Shown: positions 15,075 to 24,157 of the stretch, piece after piece
How positions within the stretch are numbered: the first letter of the stretch is position 1
How the letters are laid out: the number at the start of each line of letters is the position of its first letter
Notes under the pieces: generated by a model
Databases searched by the model: none
What the model was told of the DNA's origin: nothing
The model's input: the letters and a program-made list of their open reading frames with translations, nothing else
Translations under genes and position numbers: made by a program
Assembly: GCF_005116505.1 (NCBI RefSeq)
Contig: NZ_SWBR01000004.1
Location: forward strand, 248,001-312,000
Reading direction: 5' to 3'
Length of the DNA: 64,000 bases
From: Pedobacter polaris
GTDB taxonomy: Bacteria > Bacteroidota > Bacteroidia > Sphingobacteriales > Sphingobacteriaceae

Positions 15075-16388
15075 ATGAAACCAGCATCAATAATAACTAT
15101 TGAAAATTTATTGTTCGATACCTCAGATTTAACAAAAACCTTAAAGGAACGTGGTTATACTTTAGATCAACAATTGGGGAGTGAAAGTGAATACACACTT
15201 AAGGGACTAATCGAGGGTATAAAAAGTATACTTTCAGATATTAACTTTTTAGTAAATCATCAAAATCTCTTTATAAGGTTGTCGACTAGCGTAGAAAGAA
15301 GTGCCATTTCTACTAATCTTCAAAATTTAAAAACTTACCTAGATGCTTCAAATTTCAATTCAGTGATTGGATATTTAGAAGCAATAAAAGTCATTATTAG
15401 ACAATATAATTTACGGGTAAACAAAGAATATTTTTCAGAATTTCATAAACAATATGACATCTTAAAAATCAGAAATTCTGAGATGGAAGAACTTATAAAT
15501 GATATCAAGGCTAAAACAGATTTGGCAGAGGCTTTAAAAAATGACATTGACGAATCAAAAAAATCATTTGATGAAAGTTTAGAACAATATGAAAAAAATA
15601 TAATAGTTTTTGATACAAAAATAACGGAAATAGAGAAAACAATTACTGCTGCAGATGCCACACTAGAAAATATAGAGGAAATTGAAGGGAAATCTCTTAC
15701 GAGTGTTAATTTAATTGAGAGTCATAAAACAACGATATTGGATTTCCTAAATAAAATTACAATTAGGGAAAAAGAACTAGAAAAACAGAATTTGTTGTCA
15801 AAAGATTTCGAAGCAACTATAAAAATATATAGAGATGAGCAAAGCAAAATAATTAAAGAATCCCAAAACCTTATTGAATCTGCAAAAAAGGCTTTGGAAT
15901 ATAAAACTGCTGAAGGAATGAGCGCTGCTTTTCAAGAAAAGCATACTAAAGCCGTAGATGGGAATGTTTTGTCTTGGTGGGCAAGTGGAGCAATTTGTTT
16001 TGTTGTTGCAGCATTGGTTATCGGAATTTGTTTTCTTGTTGTTAAAGAACACGATTTATATTCTCTCATTGGTAGAATAAGTTTAATGTCGCTCTGTGTT
16101 ATTGCCGCAACTTTTTGTGCAACTCAATACAATAAACAAAAAAACTTAATTGAAGATTACGCTTACAAAACTGTTCTGAGCAAATCTTTCATTGCTTTTG
16201 CAGAAGAGCTAAAGAAACACGATGAAGCAGATTATGGATCAATGGTTCAAAATATATTAAAGGAGATTTTGCAAGATCCATTAAGGCAACGTGAAAAGAC
16301 AAGAGAATTAAATCTTTCAAGCATTAATTCAAAAGATTTAGAATCACTGGCAAATGCAATCTCTAAAATAACAGGTGGAGGAAAATAA
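15075..16388 (+). CDS. Large coiled-coil protein with two C-terminal transmembrane helices
   Basis: 437 residues. Residues about 1-130 are helical, about 140-290 are a long coiled coil (repeated E/K/D heptads such as SFDESLEQYEKNIIVFDTKI), two hydrophobic helices lie at about 301-323 and 331-348, and a helical tail follows from about 350 (NKQKNLIEDYAYKTVLSKSF). The layout resembles the poorly characterised coiled-coil membrane proteins often found in defence islands. It starts 98 bases after the Thoeris-like thsA on the same strand, with no terminator seen between, so it may be an accessory gene or an independent cargo gene. No catalytic motif was found. Confidence 0.7.
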   Translation: MKPASIITIENLLFDTSDLTKTLKERGYTLDQQLGSESEYTLKGLIEGIKSILSDINFLVNHQNLFIRLSTSVERSAISTNLQNLKTYLDASNFNSVIGYLEAIKVIIRQYNLRVNKEYFSEFHKQYDILKIRNSEMEELINDIKAKTDLAEALKNDIDESKKSFDESLEQYEKNIIVFDTKITEIEKTITAADATLENIEEIEGKSLTSVNLIESHKTTILDFLNKITIREKELEKQNLLSKDFEATIKIYRDEQSKIIKESQNLIESAKKALEYKTAEGMSAAFQEKHTKAVDGNVLSWWASGAICFVVAALVIGICFLVVKEHDLYSLIGRISLMSLCVIAATFCATQYNKQKNLIEDYAYKTVLSKSFIAFAEELKKHDEADYGSMVQNILKEILQDPLRQREKTRELNLSSINSKDLESLANAISKITGGGK

Positions 16389-16425
16389 TTATTTCAAATA
16401 AATAAAATTAATAGTTGTTTTTCAA

Positions 16426-16462
16426 TCCCCCTCTAGCACAGCCAATTCTAGCCAGAGGGGGA
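16426..16462. repeat. Palindrome between convergent genes, related to the CCCCTCT repeat family
   Basis: Arms TCCCCCTCT (16426-16434) and AGAGGGGGA (16454-16462) with a 19-base centre. It sits between the coiled-coil gene and the RadC-like relic. Neither side has a T tract, so a terminator role is possible but not shown. Confidence 0.55.
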
Positions 16463-16479
16463 AAAGAATAACCTCAATA

Positions 16480-16731
16480 TTAGTTTAACAGCTCCTCATT
16501 TATAAAACTATAATAACTGCCTGCGTGGCAAAGTAAGTAATCAATAATATTTACCTCCGCCTTTTCGCAAGCAGCAAACAAGCTCACTACCAAAAGACGA
16601 TCGAAACTATCAAACCTTGTTTTTTTACTATCACGACATTGTGCCAAAACAACGTTTGTAGCATTGCAGGCTATGGCTAAACCTACAATTTGCTGCTTAC
16701 ACAAAAACAGATCGGTAGGAGACTTACCCAC
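16480..16731 (-). pseudogene. Degenerate RadC/JAB-type protein (C-terminal half)
   Basis: 83 codons that follow the second half of RadC in order: LFLCKQQIVGLAIACNATNV corresponds to the helix and strand before the metal site, and NIIDYLLCHAGSYYSFINEE corresponds to the LLDHxIxxxxxYxSFxxEG ending. The metal-binding HNHPSG block is replaced by AQCRDSKK, and the DH of the last motif is DY, so the catalytic residues are gone. GTG at 16731 overlaps the end of the lacI-type gene by 8 bases. It is either a relic of an accessory radC or a repurposed small protein. Confidence 0.5.
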
Positions 16732-17734
16732 TCGAATCCCTCACCACCAACGCACTCTGTATCATAAAATCTTCCTTCACTAAACTAAAGTTTCTATTTT
16801 CTAAAGCTTTAAATAGGAGGGTTGCCGCCATTTTGCCCATTTCGAAAGCAGGTTGGGTAATGGTAGTGAGCGAAGGATTAAGGATAGTGGCTATTTCTAG
16901 GTTAGAGAAACAAACAATTTTAAGCTCTTCAGGTACTTTCATTTCTAAATCTTTACAGGCAGTGTAAATAGGAGTAGTTAATTTTTCTACCGAGGCTATA
17001 ATGCCATTGGGTTTGTTTTTTTGTTGCAGTAGTTTTTTAATTAGTAGGTAATTTTGTTCAGCGTCATTGCTGCAGTCAATGATGTATTTTTGGTCAGCTT
17101 TAATGTCATGATCTTCCAAGGCTTTGAGGTAGCCTTCTAGTCTTTTATTGCTGATGGACAGACTTTTTGAAATGCTTAAAAAAGCAATGCGATCAGCTTT
17201 TTGTTGGATGAGGTGTGTGGTAGCTTTATAAGCACTTTCAAAATCATCAGTCGTAATTTTTGCGGTTTCTACCTCATCGCAGGCACGGTCAAAAAACACA
17301 AGGGGTAAACCATTAGCAATTAAATCGTTGATATGGTCGCATTGTGTAGTTTCTGTAGAAACCGATAAGAGCACGCCATCCACTCTTCCGCCTTGAAATT
17401 CCTTTAAAATGGTTCTTTCATTTTCAAAACTCTCATGCGTTAAACAAATCAATACATGGTAACCTTTTGTTTTGGCTACCGATTCGATGCCGTTAATGGC
17501 TAGTGAAAAAAAGCTATCGGCTACTTCGGGAATCACCACGCCAATGTTCTTGCTTTTTCTGCCCCTTAAACTGCTGGCATAAGGGTTGGGCACATAGTTG
17601 AGCCTAGCTGCTGTTTCCAGTACACGGTTTTTGGTTTCTTCGCTTATTTCGTAACTGTCATTTAAAGCCTTTGAAACGGTAGAAACTGAAAGATTCAGCT
17701 CAAGCGCAAGGTCTTTAATGTTGATATGCTTCAT
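16724..17734 (-). CDS. LacI-family transcriptional regulator
   Basis: 336 residues: an N-terminal helix-turn-helix with hinge (MKHINIKDLALELNLSVSTV, then SKALNDSYEIS and LNYVPNPYASSLRGR, about 1-58), and a periplasmic-binding-protein-like effector domain from about 60 (IGVVIPEVADSFFSLAINGI). It probably represses the divergent myo-inositol oxygenase and SusCD genes in the absence of a small sugar or polyol. A near-perfect 20-bp operator-like palindrome with a central CG lies in the intergenic region at 17786-17805. The last codons overlap the RadC-like relic. Confidence 0.93.
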   Translation of the reverse strand: MKHINIKDLALELNLSVSTVSKALNDSYEISEETKNRVLETAARLNYVPNPYASSLRGRKSKNIGVVIPEVADSFFSLAINGIESVAKTKGYHVLICLTHESFENERTILKEFQGGRVDGVLLSVSTETTQCDHINDLIANGLPLVFFDRACDEVETAKITTDDFESAYKATTHLIQQKADRIAFLSISKSLSISNKRLEGYLKALEDHDIKADQKYIIDCSNDAEQNYLLIKKLLQQKNKPNGIIASVEKLTTPIYTACKDLEMKVPEELKIVCFSNLEIATILNPSLTTITQPAFEMGKMAATLLFKALENRNFSLVKEDFMIQSALVVRDSSG

Positions 17735-17785
17735 TTAACGAGTTTGGTGTTACAACTTACAAAATTTCTTGGTCATTTTAAGCAA

Positions 17786-17805
17786 TTACGAAAACGGTTT
17801 CGTAA
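17786..17805. promoter_or_regulatory. Putative LacI-family operator
   Basis: TTACGAAAACGGTTTCGTAA is symmetric except for one pair near its centre and has the central CG and flanking AAA/TTT usual for LacI-family sites. It lies 52 bases from the regulator start and 74 bases before the oxygenase start, suited to control both. Confidence 0.75.
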
Positions 17806-17878
17806 ATAAATGGCCATCATTATGCTATAACTAAACTAAAAAAACTTCAAATTAGAGATAACCAAATGTAAATAAGTT

Positions 17879-18769
17879 ATGGATGCAGCTCCAAACAATT
17901 TCAGCGCTAAAGAAGTGAATCCCTTAGCCAATCTTGATGAATGGGATGATGATTTATTGCAACGCTACCCTGATCCGGATAGCATTGCCACTGCAAAAAA
18001 AACAGAAGAGTACCGTACTTATGATGAGCATACCAAAGATCATGTACGCGAATTTTACCGCATTAACCACACCTACCAAACCTATGCATTTGTACAAGAA
18101 AAGCGAAATAACTATTTAAAGTTTGATAAAAAAGAAATGCCCATTTGGGATGCCTTTCAATTTTTAAATCAGCTGGTTGATGATTCGGATCCTGATACAG
18201 ATTTAGATCAGTTTCAGCACCTGCTGCAAACTTCTGAAGCCATCCGCAGAGATGGCCACCCAGATTGGATGGTGTTAGTGGGGCTCATGCACGACATGGG
18301 CAAGGTGCTTTGTTTGTTCGATGAGCCACAATGGGCAGTTGTAGGAGATACTTTTCCGGTAGGCTGTGCATTTTCAGACAAAATTGTGTATTCAGAATTC
18401 TTTAAAAACAATCCAGATTTTTCTAATCCGGCTTACAATACCCAATTAGGCATTTATGAGAAAGGTTGTGGCCTGCGCAATGTAACTATGTCTTGGGGCC
18501 ATGATGAATATGTTTACCACATGCTAAAAGGCCGCATTCCAGAAGGGGGGCTGTACATGCTCAGGTACCATTCTTTTTATTCGTGGCACCGTGAAGGTGA
18601 GTATGATTACCTGTTAGATGACCATGACAGGGAAATGCTAAAATGGGTAGAATTGTTTAACCCTTACGATCTGTATTCTAAAAACCCGGAAGTACCAGAT
18701 TGGAATAAGTTAAAACCCTATTATGAAGCGCTGGTTGCCAAATATCTGCCAGCAACACTTAAGTTTTAA
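17879..18769 (+). CDS. Myo-inositol oxygenase
   Basis: 296 residues, close to the eukaryotic enzyme in length and over its whole span. It cleaves myo-inositol with O2 to D-glucuronate using a di-iron centre in an HD-domain fold. Ligands are visible: His in RRDGHPDW, His-Asp in GLMHDMGKVL (with the substrate-binding Lys), His in SWGHDEYVYH, His in LRYHSFYSWH, and Asp in FNPYDLYSK. The first 30 residues carry the DxY/RxY region (TEEYRTYDEHT) typical of the family. It is cytoplasmic, with no signal peptide. It is followed 118 bases later by SusC, which points to import of inositol or an inositol-bearing compound. Bacterial members are uncommon but known in Bacteroidota. Confidence 0.93.
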   Translation: MDAAPNNFSAKEVNPLANLDEWDDDLLQRYPDPDSIATAKKTEEYRTYDEHTKDHVREFYRINHTYQTYAFVQEKRNNYLKFDKKEMPIWDAFQFLNQLVDDSDPDTDLDQFQHLLQTSEAIRRDGHPDWMVLVGLMHDMGKVLCLFDEPQWAVVGDTFPVGCAFSDKIVYSEFFKNNPDFSNPAYNTQLGIYEKGCGLRNVTMSWGHDEYVYHMLKGRIPEGGLYMLRYHSFYSWHREGEYDYLLDDHDREMLKWVELFNPYDLYSKNPEVPDWNKLKPYYEALVAKYLPATLKF

Positions 18770-18887
18770 TTAACCAAAAGTTAATATTGATAGTACATTA
18801 TAGATGGCGTTGAAGTATAAATTTGCACCATCTAAAACCTTTTATGTATACAATTTATTCTCAAACATTAAACCCAAACAAAACTAC

Positions 18888-21800
18888 ATGAGCAAAATTT
18901 ACTTTTATTATTTAAAGCGCTGTTTAAAGTTATTTGCTGCGGCGCTACTGATCAGCTGTTGCTTTTTCTCTCCAGAAAAGGCATTTGCAATAAACAGCAC
19001 AGCGAGTATCATCAAATTAAAAACCATTACCGGAACTGTTTTGGATGCCCAAGATGGAAACCCCTTGCCAGGCGCAGGTATTATGGTTAAAGGCAGTACT
19101 CAAAGTACAACTACCGATGGAAATGGAGCTTACACTATAACCGTTCCAGACGACAATGCCATTTTAGTAATTAAGTATGTGGGTTACGTAACCCAAGAGA
19201 TTTTGGTAGGTAACAGAACCAAAATTGATGTTTCGCTAAAAGCAAACGCTACAGATTTATCTCAAGTTGTGGTGGTAGGTTACGGAACGCAGAACAAAAA
19301 AGATGTAACTGGTGCTGTAAAATCTTTAAAAAGTGAAGATTTTAACAAAGGGATCATCAATTCTCCGCAGCAATTGCTACAAGGAAAAGTTTCTGGTGTA
19401 AACGTAACGTCTGCTAGTGGCGAACCCGGATCTGTTACAGGTGTGATTATAAGAGGATCTGGTGGTGTAAGATCAGGAAGTAGTCCGCTGTATGTAATTG
19501 ATGGTTTACCTTTAGATAACTCTAACACAGGAAGTGGCGATCCACTTACTTTTATCAATCCACAGGATATCGAATCAATTGATGTATTGAAGGATGCATC
19601 AGCGACTGCAATTTACGGATCTCGTGGTGCGAATGGGGTAATTATAGTTACTACCAAAAGAGGTAAAGCAGGTACATCAACATTGAATGTTGCCACAAGC
19701 TTAGGTGTTTCAACATTAGCCAGGGCATTGCCACTTTTAACAGCAGATGAATTTCGTGTAGAGGTGCCAAAAACTGGTGCTACTTTAGATGACAAAGGAG
19801 GGAATACCGATTGGCAAAAAGAGGCCATGAGAACTGCCTTAACACAGAATTACAACATAAATTTAGGGGGAGGCGCTGATAAACTGGCGTATTTCGCTTC
19901 TATCGGTGCCCAAAAACAAGAAGGTATTATCAAGAAAAACGATTTGAACAGGTATTCTGGAAGATTTAATGTAACTCAGAAATTCTTAGAAGATCGATTA
20001 ATCTTAGACATGAACCTGAATGTGGCGAATACCAAGCAAACACGTCCACCAATTAGCACTATTTTAGCAAACATTGTAACTAATAATCCCACCTATCCTG
20101 CTAGCGATGCTAATGGTAATCCAATTGCTAGCCTAATTGCTCCCAATCCAGCCTTTTATTTTGATCTTGAAAAAGAAACCACGATTACGAATCGCTTAAT
20201 CGGCAACGTTTCTCCCTCTTTGAGGATCATAAAGGGTCTTGTTTATAAGGCAAATTTAGGTATTGATAATTCAACAGCTACACGTGACTGGCTGAACATG
20301 CCAAACCCTATCACAACTCGTGAGAGTAGATTAGAAACTTTCAACAACATCAACAAGAATACATTGATAGAAAATTACCTCACCTACAACTGGGCTAATA
20401 CTAAGCATAACGTTTCTGCCTTGGCTGGACATTCTTATCAAAGAATTTTCGTGCAACAAAGAAATACAAGTATCAATAGATTTTTAGCAGGAGGAATTGA
20501 TCCTATTTATAACCCAGGTGTTGGACAAGATTTAACATTGGCCAATAACAGGCCAGGTGGCTTTGCTTTCATCAACGAATTACAATCGTTCTTCGGTAGG
20601 GTAACTTATCAATTTAATAATAAATACTTATTTACAGCTAATTTCAGGGCTGATGGGTCATCTAAGTTTGGTGCGAATAACAAGTATGGTTATTTCCCTT
20701 CTTTCTCGGCTGGATGGAAAATTTCTGAAGAAGAATTCATGAAGAACTCGATATTTAGCAATTTGAAATTAAGAGCAGGATATGGTGTAACGGGTAATCA
20801 GGAAATTCCACCTAAAATTACACAAGCGCTATTTAGTTCATTAGCAGCTTCTGGTTATCCACTTTATCCTACGGGTGCTTATCCGGCAGGTACCACTTAT
20901 ACAAGATTGGCTAATCCGGATATTCAGTGGGAAACTTCAAAACAAACAGATATAGGTCTTGATTTCGGCTTGTTCAAAGGAGCGTTGACTGGTACAATTG
21001 ATGTATTTAGAAAAGTATCAGATAACATTTTATTACAAGTAATTCCTGCAGACCCGATTCAACCAGCTACAGAAGTTTGGGGCAATGTTAAGGACATGAC
21101 GGTAACCAACAAGGGTATAGAATTCGAATTAGACTACAGACATCAAGCAGACAATGGTTTTACTTACAATATTGGCGGTAACATTACCTATTCTAAAAAC
21201 AAAGTAGAAAACTCACCATATACAGTAATCTCTGCAGGGTCTGTAGGCGGAGCTGGTCTTACCGGACAAACAATTAATGGTTATGTCAACAATCAACCAA
21301 TCGGAACGTTCTTTATGAGAGAGTACCTTGGCATTGATGCCAAAGGTTTAAGTATTTATCGTGACCTAGATGGCGATAATTTGAGTACTGACAAGGATAG
21401 GATTTCTGCAGGATCTGCACTGCCAACTACGGTTTATAGCTTCTACGCTAGTGCTGCCTATAAAGGCTTTGACTTAAGTGTTAATTTTAATGGTGTTGCA
21501 GGGAATAAAGTTTATGATTACACACATAATCAGAGTTTCTCTAAATTGAATTTATCAAGAAATGCCAATACAACGAGAGAGGCTATCGCAGATGCAGCAG
21601 AATCAATCAACAATAATAATTTCGTTAGCACAAGGTATCTTAAAAGTGGTGCTTTCTTAAGGTTAAACAACGTTGCCTTAGGTTATAGTTTAAACACCAA
21701 GGATTTAGGAATTAATAAATGGTTCTCTAGTATTCGTTTATCGGTTACTGCACAGAATCTTTTTGTGATCACTGATTATCCTGGTTACGATCCCGAAGTA

Positions 21801-21902
21801 AATATAGATAGGTCAATTGGTGGCGTATCGTCTTACGGCATTGATTACCTAAGTTATCCGAAAGCGAAATCTTTCATTTTTGGTCTTAACTTCTCATTTT
21901 AA
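18888..21902 (+). CDS. SusC/RagA-family TonB-dependent receptor
   Basis: About 1004 residues from ATG 18888. An upstream in-frame ATG at 18804 would add 28 residues before a normal signal peptide (LKLFAAALLISCCFF ... AFA), so the later start is preferred. Domains: a carboxypeptidase-regulatory-like domain starting TITGTVLDAQDGNPLPGAGI, the SusC motif VVVVGYGTQNKKDVTGAV at the plug start, the plug with PLYVIDGLPLDN and SATAIYGSRGANGVIIVTTK, then a 22-strand-type barrel. It imports a ligand captured with the adjacent SusD. The gene order with the myo-inositol oxygenase suggests an inositol-containing ligand, which is inference. Confidence 0.95.
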   Translation: MSKIYFYYLKRCLKLFAAALLISCCFFSPEKAFAINSTASIIKLKTITGTVLDAQDGNPLPGAGIMVKGSTQSTTTDGNGAYTITVPDDNAILVIKYVGYVTQEILVGNRTKIDVSLKANATDLSQVVVVGYGTQNKKDVTGAVKSLKSEDFNKGIINSPQQLLQGKVSGVNVTSASGEPGSVTGVIIRGSGGVRSGSSPLYVIDGLPLDNSNTGSGDPLTFINPQDIESIDVLKDASATAIYGSRGANGVIIVTTKRGKAGTSTLNVATSLGVSTLARALPLLTADEFRVEVPKTGATLDDKGGNTDWQKEAMRTALTQNYNINLGGGADKLAYFASIGAQKQEGIIKKNDLNRYSGRFNVTQKFLEDRLILDMNLNVANTKQTRPPISTILANIVTNNPTYPASDANGNPIASLIAPNPAFYFDLEKETTITNRLIGNVSPSLRIIKGLVYKANLGIDNSTATRDWLNMPNPITTRESRLETFNNINKNTLIENYLTYNWANTKHNVSALAGHSYQRIFVQQRNTSINRFLAGGIDPIYNPGVGQDLTLANNRPGGFAFINELQSFFGRVTYQFNNKYLFTANFRADGSSKFGANNKYGYFPSFSAGWKISEEEFMKNSIFSNLKLRAGYGVTGNQEIPPKITQALFSSLAASGYPLYPTGAYPAGTTYTRLANPDIQWETSKQTDIGLDFGLFKGALTGTIDVFRKVSDNILLQVIPADPIQPATEVWGNVKDMTVTNKGIEFELDYRHQADNGFTYNIGGNITYSKNKVENSPYTVISAGSVGGAGLTGQTINGYVNNQPIGTFFMREYLGIDAKGLSIYRDLDGDNLSTDKDRISAGSALPTTVYSFYASAAYKGFDLSVNFNGVAGNKVYDYTHNQSFSKLNLSRNANTTREAIADAAESINNNNFVSTRYLKSGAFLRLNNVALGYSLNTKDLGINKWFSSIRLSVTAQNLFVITDYPGYDPEVNIDRSIGGVSSYGIDYLSYPKAKSFIFGLNFSF

Positions 21903-21998
21903 TAATTACAGACATGACACCATCATGATTTTACCAACAATACAGTAAAAAACTAAATCATGATAGCTTCATTACCTTTAAAAATAAATCACAAAACG

Positions 21999-23684
21999 AT
22001 GAAAACGAAAATATTAATGGTGTTACTGGCTTTCCTAAGCTTAACAGTAACCTATAGTTGTTCAAAACTAGAAGAAAATGTACTTGATGAAGCTTCGGTT
22101 GTAGGCCTTACAGACAAACAACAAGCAGAAGGAATTATTGCCCCTGTGTATGCAAAATTAGAAGATGTCTTTCTTCATACCAATTATTTTGCCTTGCAAG
22201 AAATCTCAACTGATGAAGCAATTTTACCTTATCGTGGAGGTACTGATTGGGGTGACAATGGAATTTATTTGCAACTTCACCAACATGCAAACATTAGTTC
22301 TGATGCGAACGTGAGAAATACCTGGAATAATATTGTAACTGGAATTTCGAGAAGTGTGACTGCAATTAATTCTTTGCCTACCAATCCAGATCCTAGTGCT
22401 AAATTGTTTTTGGCCGAAGCTAGAGGTATGAGAGCTTATTACAATTTATTGATGTTAGATCTTTTCGGATTGGTCTTTGTTAAGGAGGATGCGAGTGAAA
22501 CTTCAAAAATTTTAAGAGGGGAAGCTGCTATTGGTTATATTAAATCTGAATTGTTAGCTATTGAGCCTGTATTAGATAATACAACAGGTCCAGGTAGAAT
22601 TACCAAAGCTGCTGTATGGGGTTTATTGGCACGTTTGCACATGAATGCAGCAGTTTATAGAGATGTTTATGCTACATCATTTAACTTCAAAACTGAAGAT
22701 ATGGATGCTGCCATAGATTATTGTAATAAAATCATTAGTTCTGGTAGCTACAATTTAGCTGCCGATTATTTCTCTCTTTTTAATGATAATAACCATAACA
22801 ATAAGGAAATCATATTTGCAGTAGATCAACGTGCAGACTTAAATGGTCATAACCGTATGGCCTATTTCTCTATTTCTGGTGACCAATTTCCATTGCCAGC
22901 TTATACTGGCTCAAATGGAACTGACGGGCCATCTATTACGTCAGATTTTTACCGCACTTGGGTAAACGCTTATGCGCCAGTTGATCCAGCAGCTGTTGAT
23001 CCACGTTTTTACAAACAAAACTTGCCACAGGTTACAAGTTGCGTTGATGCAGCTGCTTTCAATATGAATCGCGGTATACTTAGGGGCCCACAATATGGAT
23101 TGAAAAGAGTTACAACTAATGGTGTTGTTTCTTTTGTTAAGTGTCCTGATGGAAAAATGCAGGTAGATAAATTATTCTATGATACACGTAGCAGACCCAC
23201 TTTACCAGTTGATTTTACAGAGCAGGTAGATTTTACAATTGCCGGAAGTAATTACAATACCGGATACCGAGTGCTTAAATATGAGTTCAGTAAAACCTCT
23301 GTAAGTGGAAGAAACTTTGGTGAGCATGATATTATCATCTTGCGTTTAGCAGACATCTATTTAATGCGTGCTGAAGCAAAATTGAGAAAGGGTGATGCAA
23401 CAGCATTGGCTGATGTGAATACCGTAAGAGCTGCAAGAACAGCTTCTACACCTGCGCCAGCACTTCCAGCTATTACACTTGATTTGTTGTTCCGCGAAAG
23501 AGGATTTGAGTTCTATTGGGAGATGGTTAGACGTACTGACATGATCCGTTTTGGAAAATATGAAGGTACATGGACAGAAAAAACAAATACTGATGTAAGA
23601 AAAAGACTTTTTCCTATTCCTCAAACAGCAATGGATGGAGCTTCTAACTTGCCTGGCTATTTAGTACAGAATGCAAGTTATTAA
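21999..23684 (+). CDS. SusD/RagB-family nutrient-binding lipoprotein
   Basis: About 561 residues from ATG 21999, which gives MKTKILMVLLAFLSLTVTYS followed by the lipobox Cys. The in-frame ATG at 21960 only adds 13 residues before the signal. SusD features: an N-terminal helical region with QQAEGIIAPVYAKLEDV, the TPR-like segment LAEARGMRAYYNLLMLDLFG, and the C-terminal LRLADIYLMRAEAKLRKG with RTDMIRFGKYEG. It is the surface lid of the preceding SusC, 96 bases downstream. An intrinsic terminator follows. Confidence 0.95.
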   Translation: MKTKILMVLLAFLSLTVTYSCSKLEENVLDEASVVGLTDKQQAEGIIAPVYAKLEDVFLHTNYFALQEISTDEAILPYRGGTDWGDNGIYLQLHQHANISSDANVRNTWNNIVTGISRSVTAINSLPTNPDPSAKLFLAEARGMRAYYNLLMLDLFGLVFVKEDASETSKILRGEAAIGYIKSELLAIEPVLDNTTGPGRITKAAVWGLLARLHMNAAVYRDVYATSFNFKTEDMDAAIDYCNKIISSGSYNLAADYFSLFNDNNHNNKEIIFAVDQRADLNGHNRMAYFSISGDQFPLPAYTGSNGTDGPSITSDFYRTWVNAYAPVDPAAVDPRFYKQNLPQVTSCVDAAAFNMNRGILRGPQYGLKRVTTNGVVSFVKCPDGKMQVDKLFYDTRSRPTLPVDFTEQVDFTIAGSNYNTGYRVLKYEFSKTSVSGRNFGEHDIIILRLADIYLMRAEAKLRKGDATALADVNTVRAARTASTPAPALPAITLDLLFRERGFEFYWEMVRRTDMIRFGKYEGTWTEKTNTDVRKRLFPIPQTAMDGASNLPGYLVQNASY

Positions 23685-23698
23685 GGATATATGATTAT

Positions 23699-23730
23699 AA
23701 AGAGGCCGTCTGAAAGGACGGCCTTTTTAT
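23699..23730 (+). terminator. Intrinsic terminator after the SusD gene
   Basis: Stem AGGCCGTC (23703-23710) / GACGGCCT (23717-23724) with a six-base loop, followed by TTTTTAT. It separates the oxygenase-SusCD unit from the symporter gene. Confidence 0.92.
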
Positions 23731-23759
23731 GTGATTAGTTGTTGATTTATGAGACACTA

Positions 23760-24060
23760 ACTAAGGGGTTAAATAACCACCCCCAACCCCCGCCAGCGGG
23801 GGACACAGGGAGCATACCTGTATGTTGGAAATACTAAAGTGCTATATGGCGAATTGTAGGTAGGCGACTTTACTGTCCCCCTCATTGAGGGGGTAAGGGG
23901 GAGGAAAGCACATACGACATCTAATTATTGGTTGGTGAGCCACCCACCAAGGATGAGCAATCCTACCACGTAAGCAAAGCGACATAACCAATCGCTTTAA
24001 GATTGCTTCGTTCCTCGCAATGACGACCCAGCTATAAAAAGGTAATAACGTAAGTTATTA
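23760..24060. repeat. Interspersed repeat cluster before the symporter gene
   Basis: Contains the perfect palindrome CCCCCGCCAGCGGGGG (23787-23802) followed by GACACAGGGAGCATACCT, the same module as at 7790-7825. Also present are a CCCCCTCATTGAGGGGGTAAGG element (23877-23900) and a GATTGCTTCG / GCAATGACGA element at about 24001-24027. No gene is seen. Confidence 0.8.
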
Positions 24061-24092
24061 TAAAACAATAGCTCAATAATGTAATGAACTAC

Positions 24093-24124
24093 TATGATGG
24101 AATTTCCATCATACAAAATTTGTA
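24093..24124. promoter_or_regulatory. Two overlapping palindromes upstream of the symporter gene
   Basis: A perfect 21-bp palindrome (arms TATGATGGAA at 24093-24102 and TTCCATCATA at 24104-24113 around one T) runs into a second one, TACAAA-A-TTTGTA at 24112-24124. They end 33 bases before the start codon, an operator-like position. The regulator is unknown. Confidence 0.65.
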
Positions 24125-24157
24125 CATTTAATAACTAACCAAAAAACTAACCAAATA

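Noticed and set aside
16426..16462. Palindrome between convergent genes considered as a terminator
   Set aside because: The stem is strong, but neither strand has a T tract after it, and it belongs to an interspersed repeat family. It is listed as a repeat only.
18804..18887. Upstream start for the second SusC gene
   Set aside because: The extra 28 residues are hydrophilic and precede a normal signal peptide; the later ATG is better placed.
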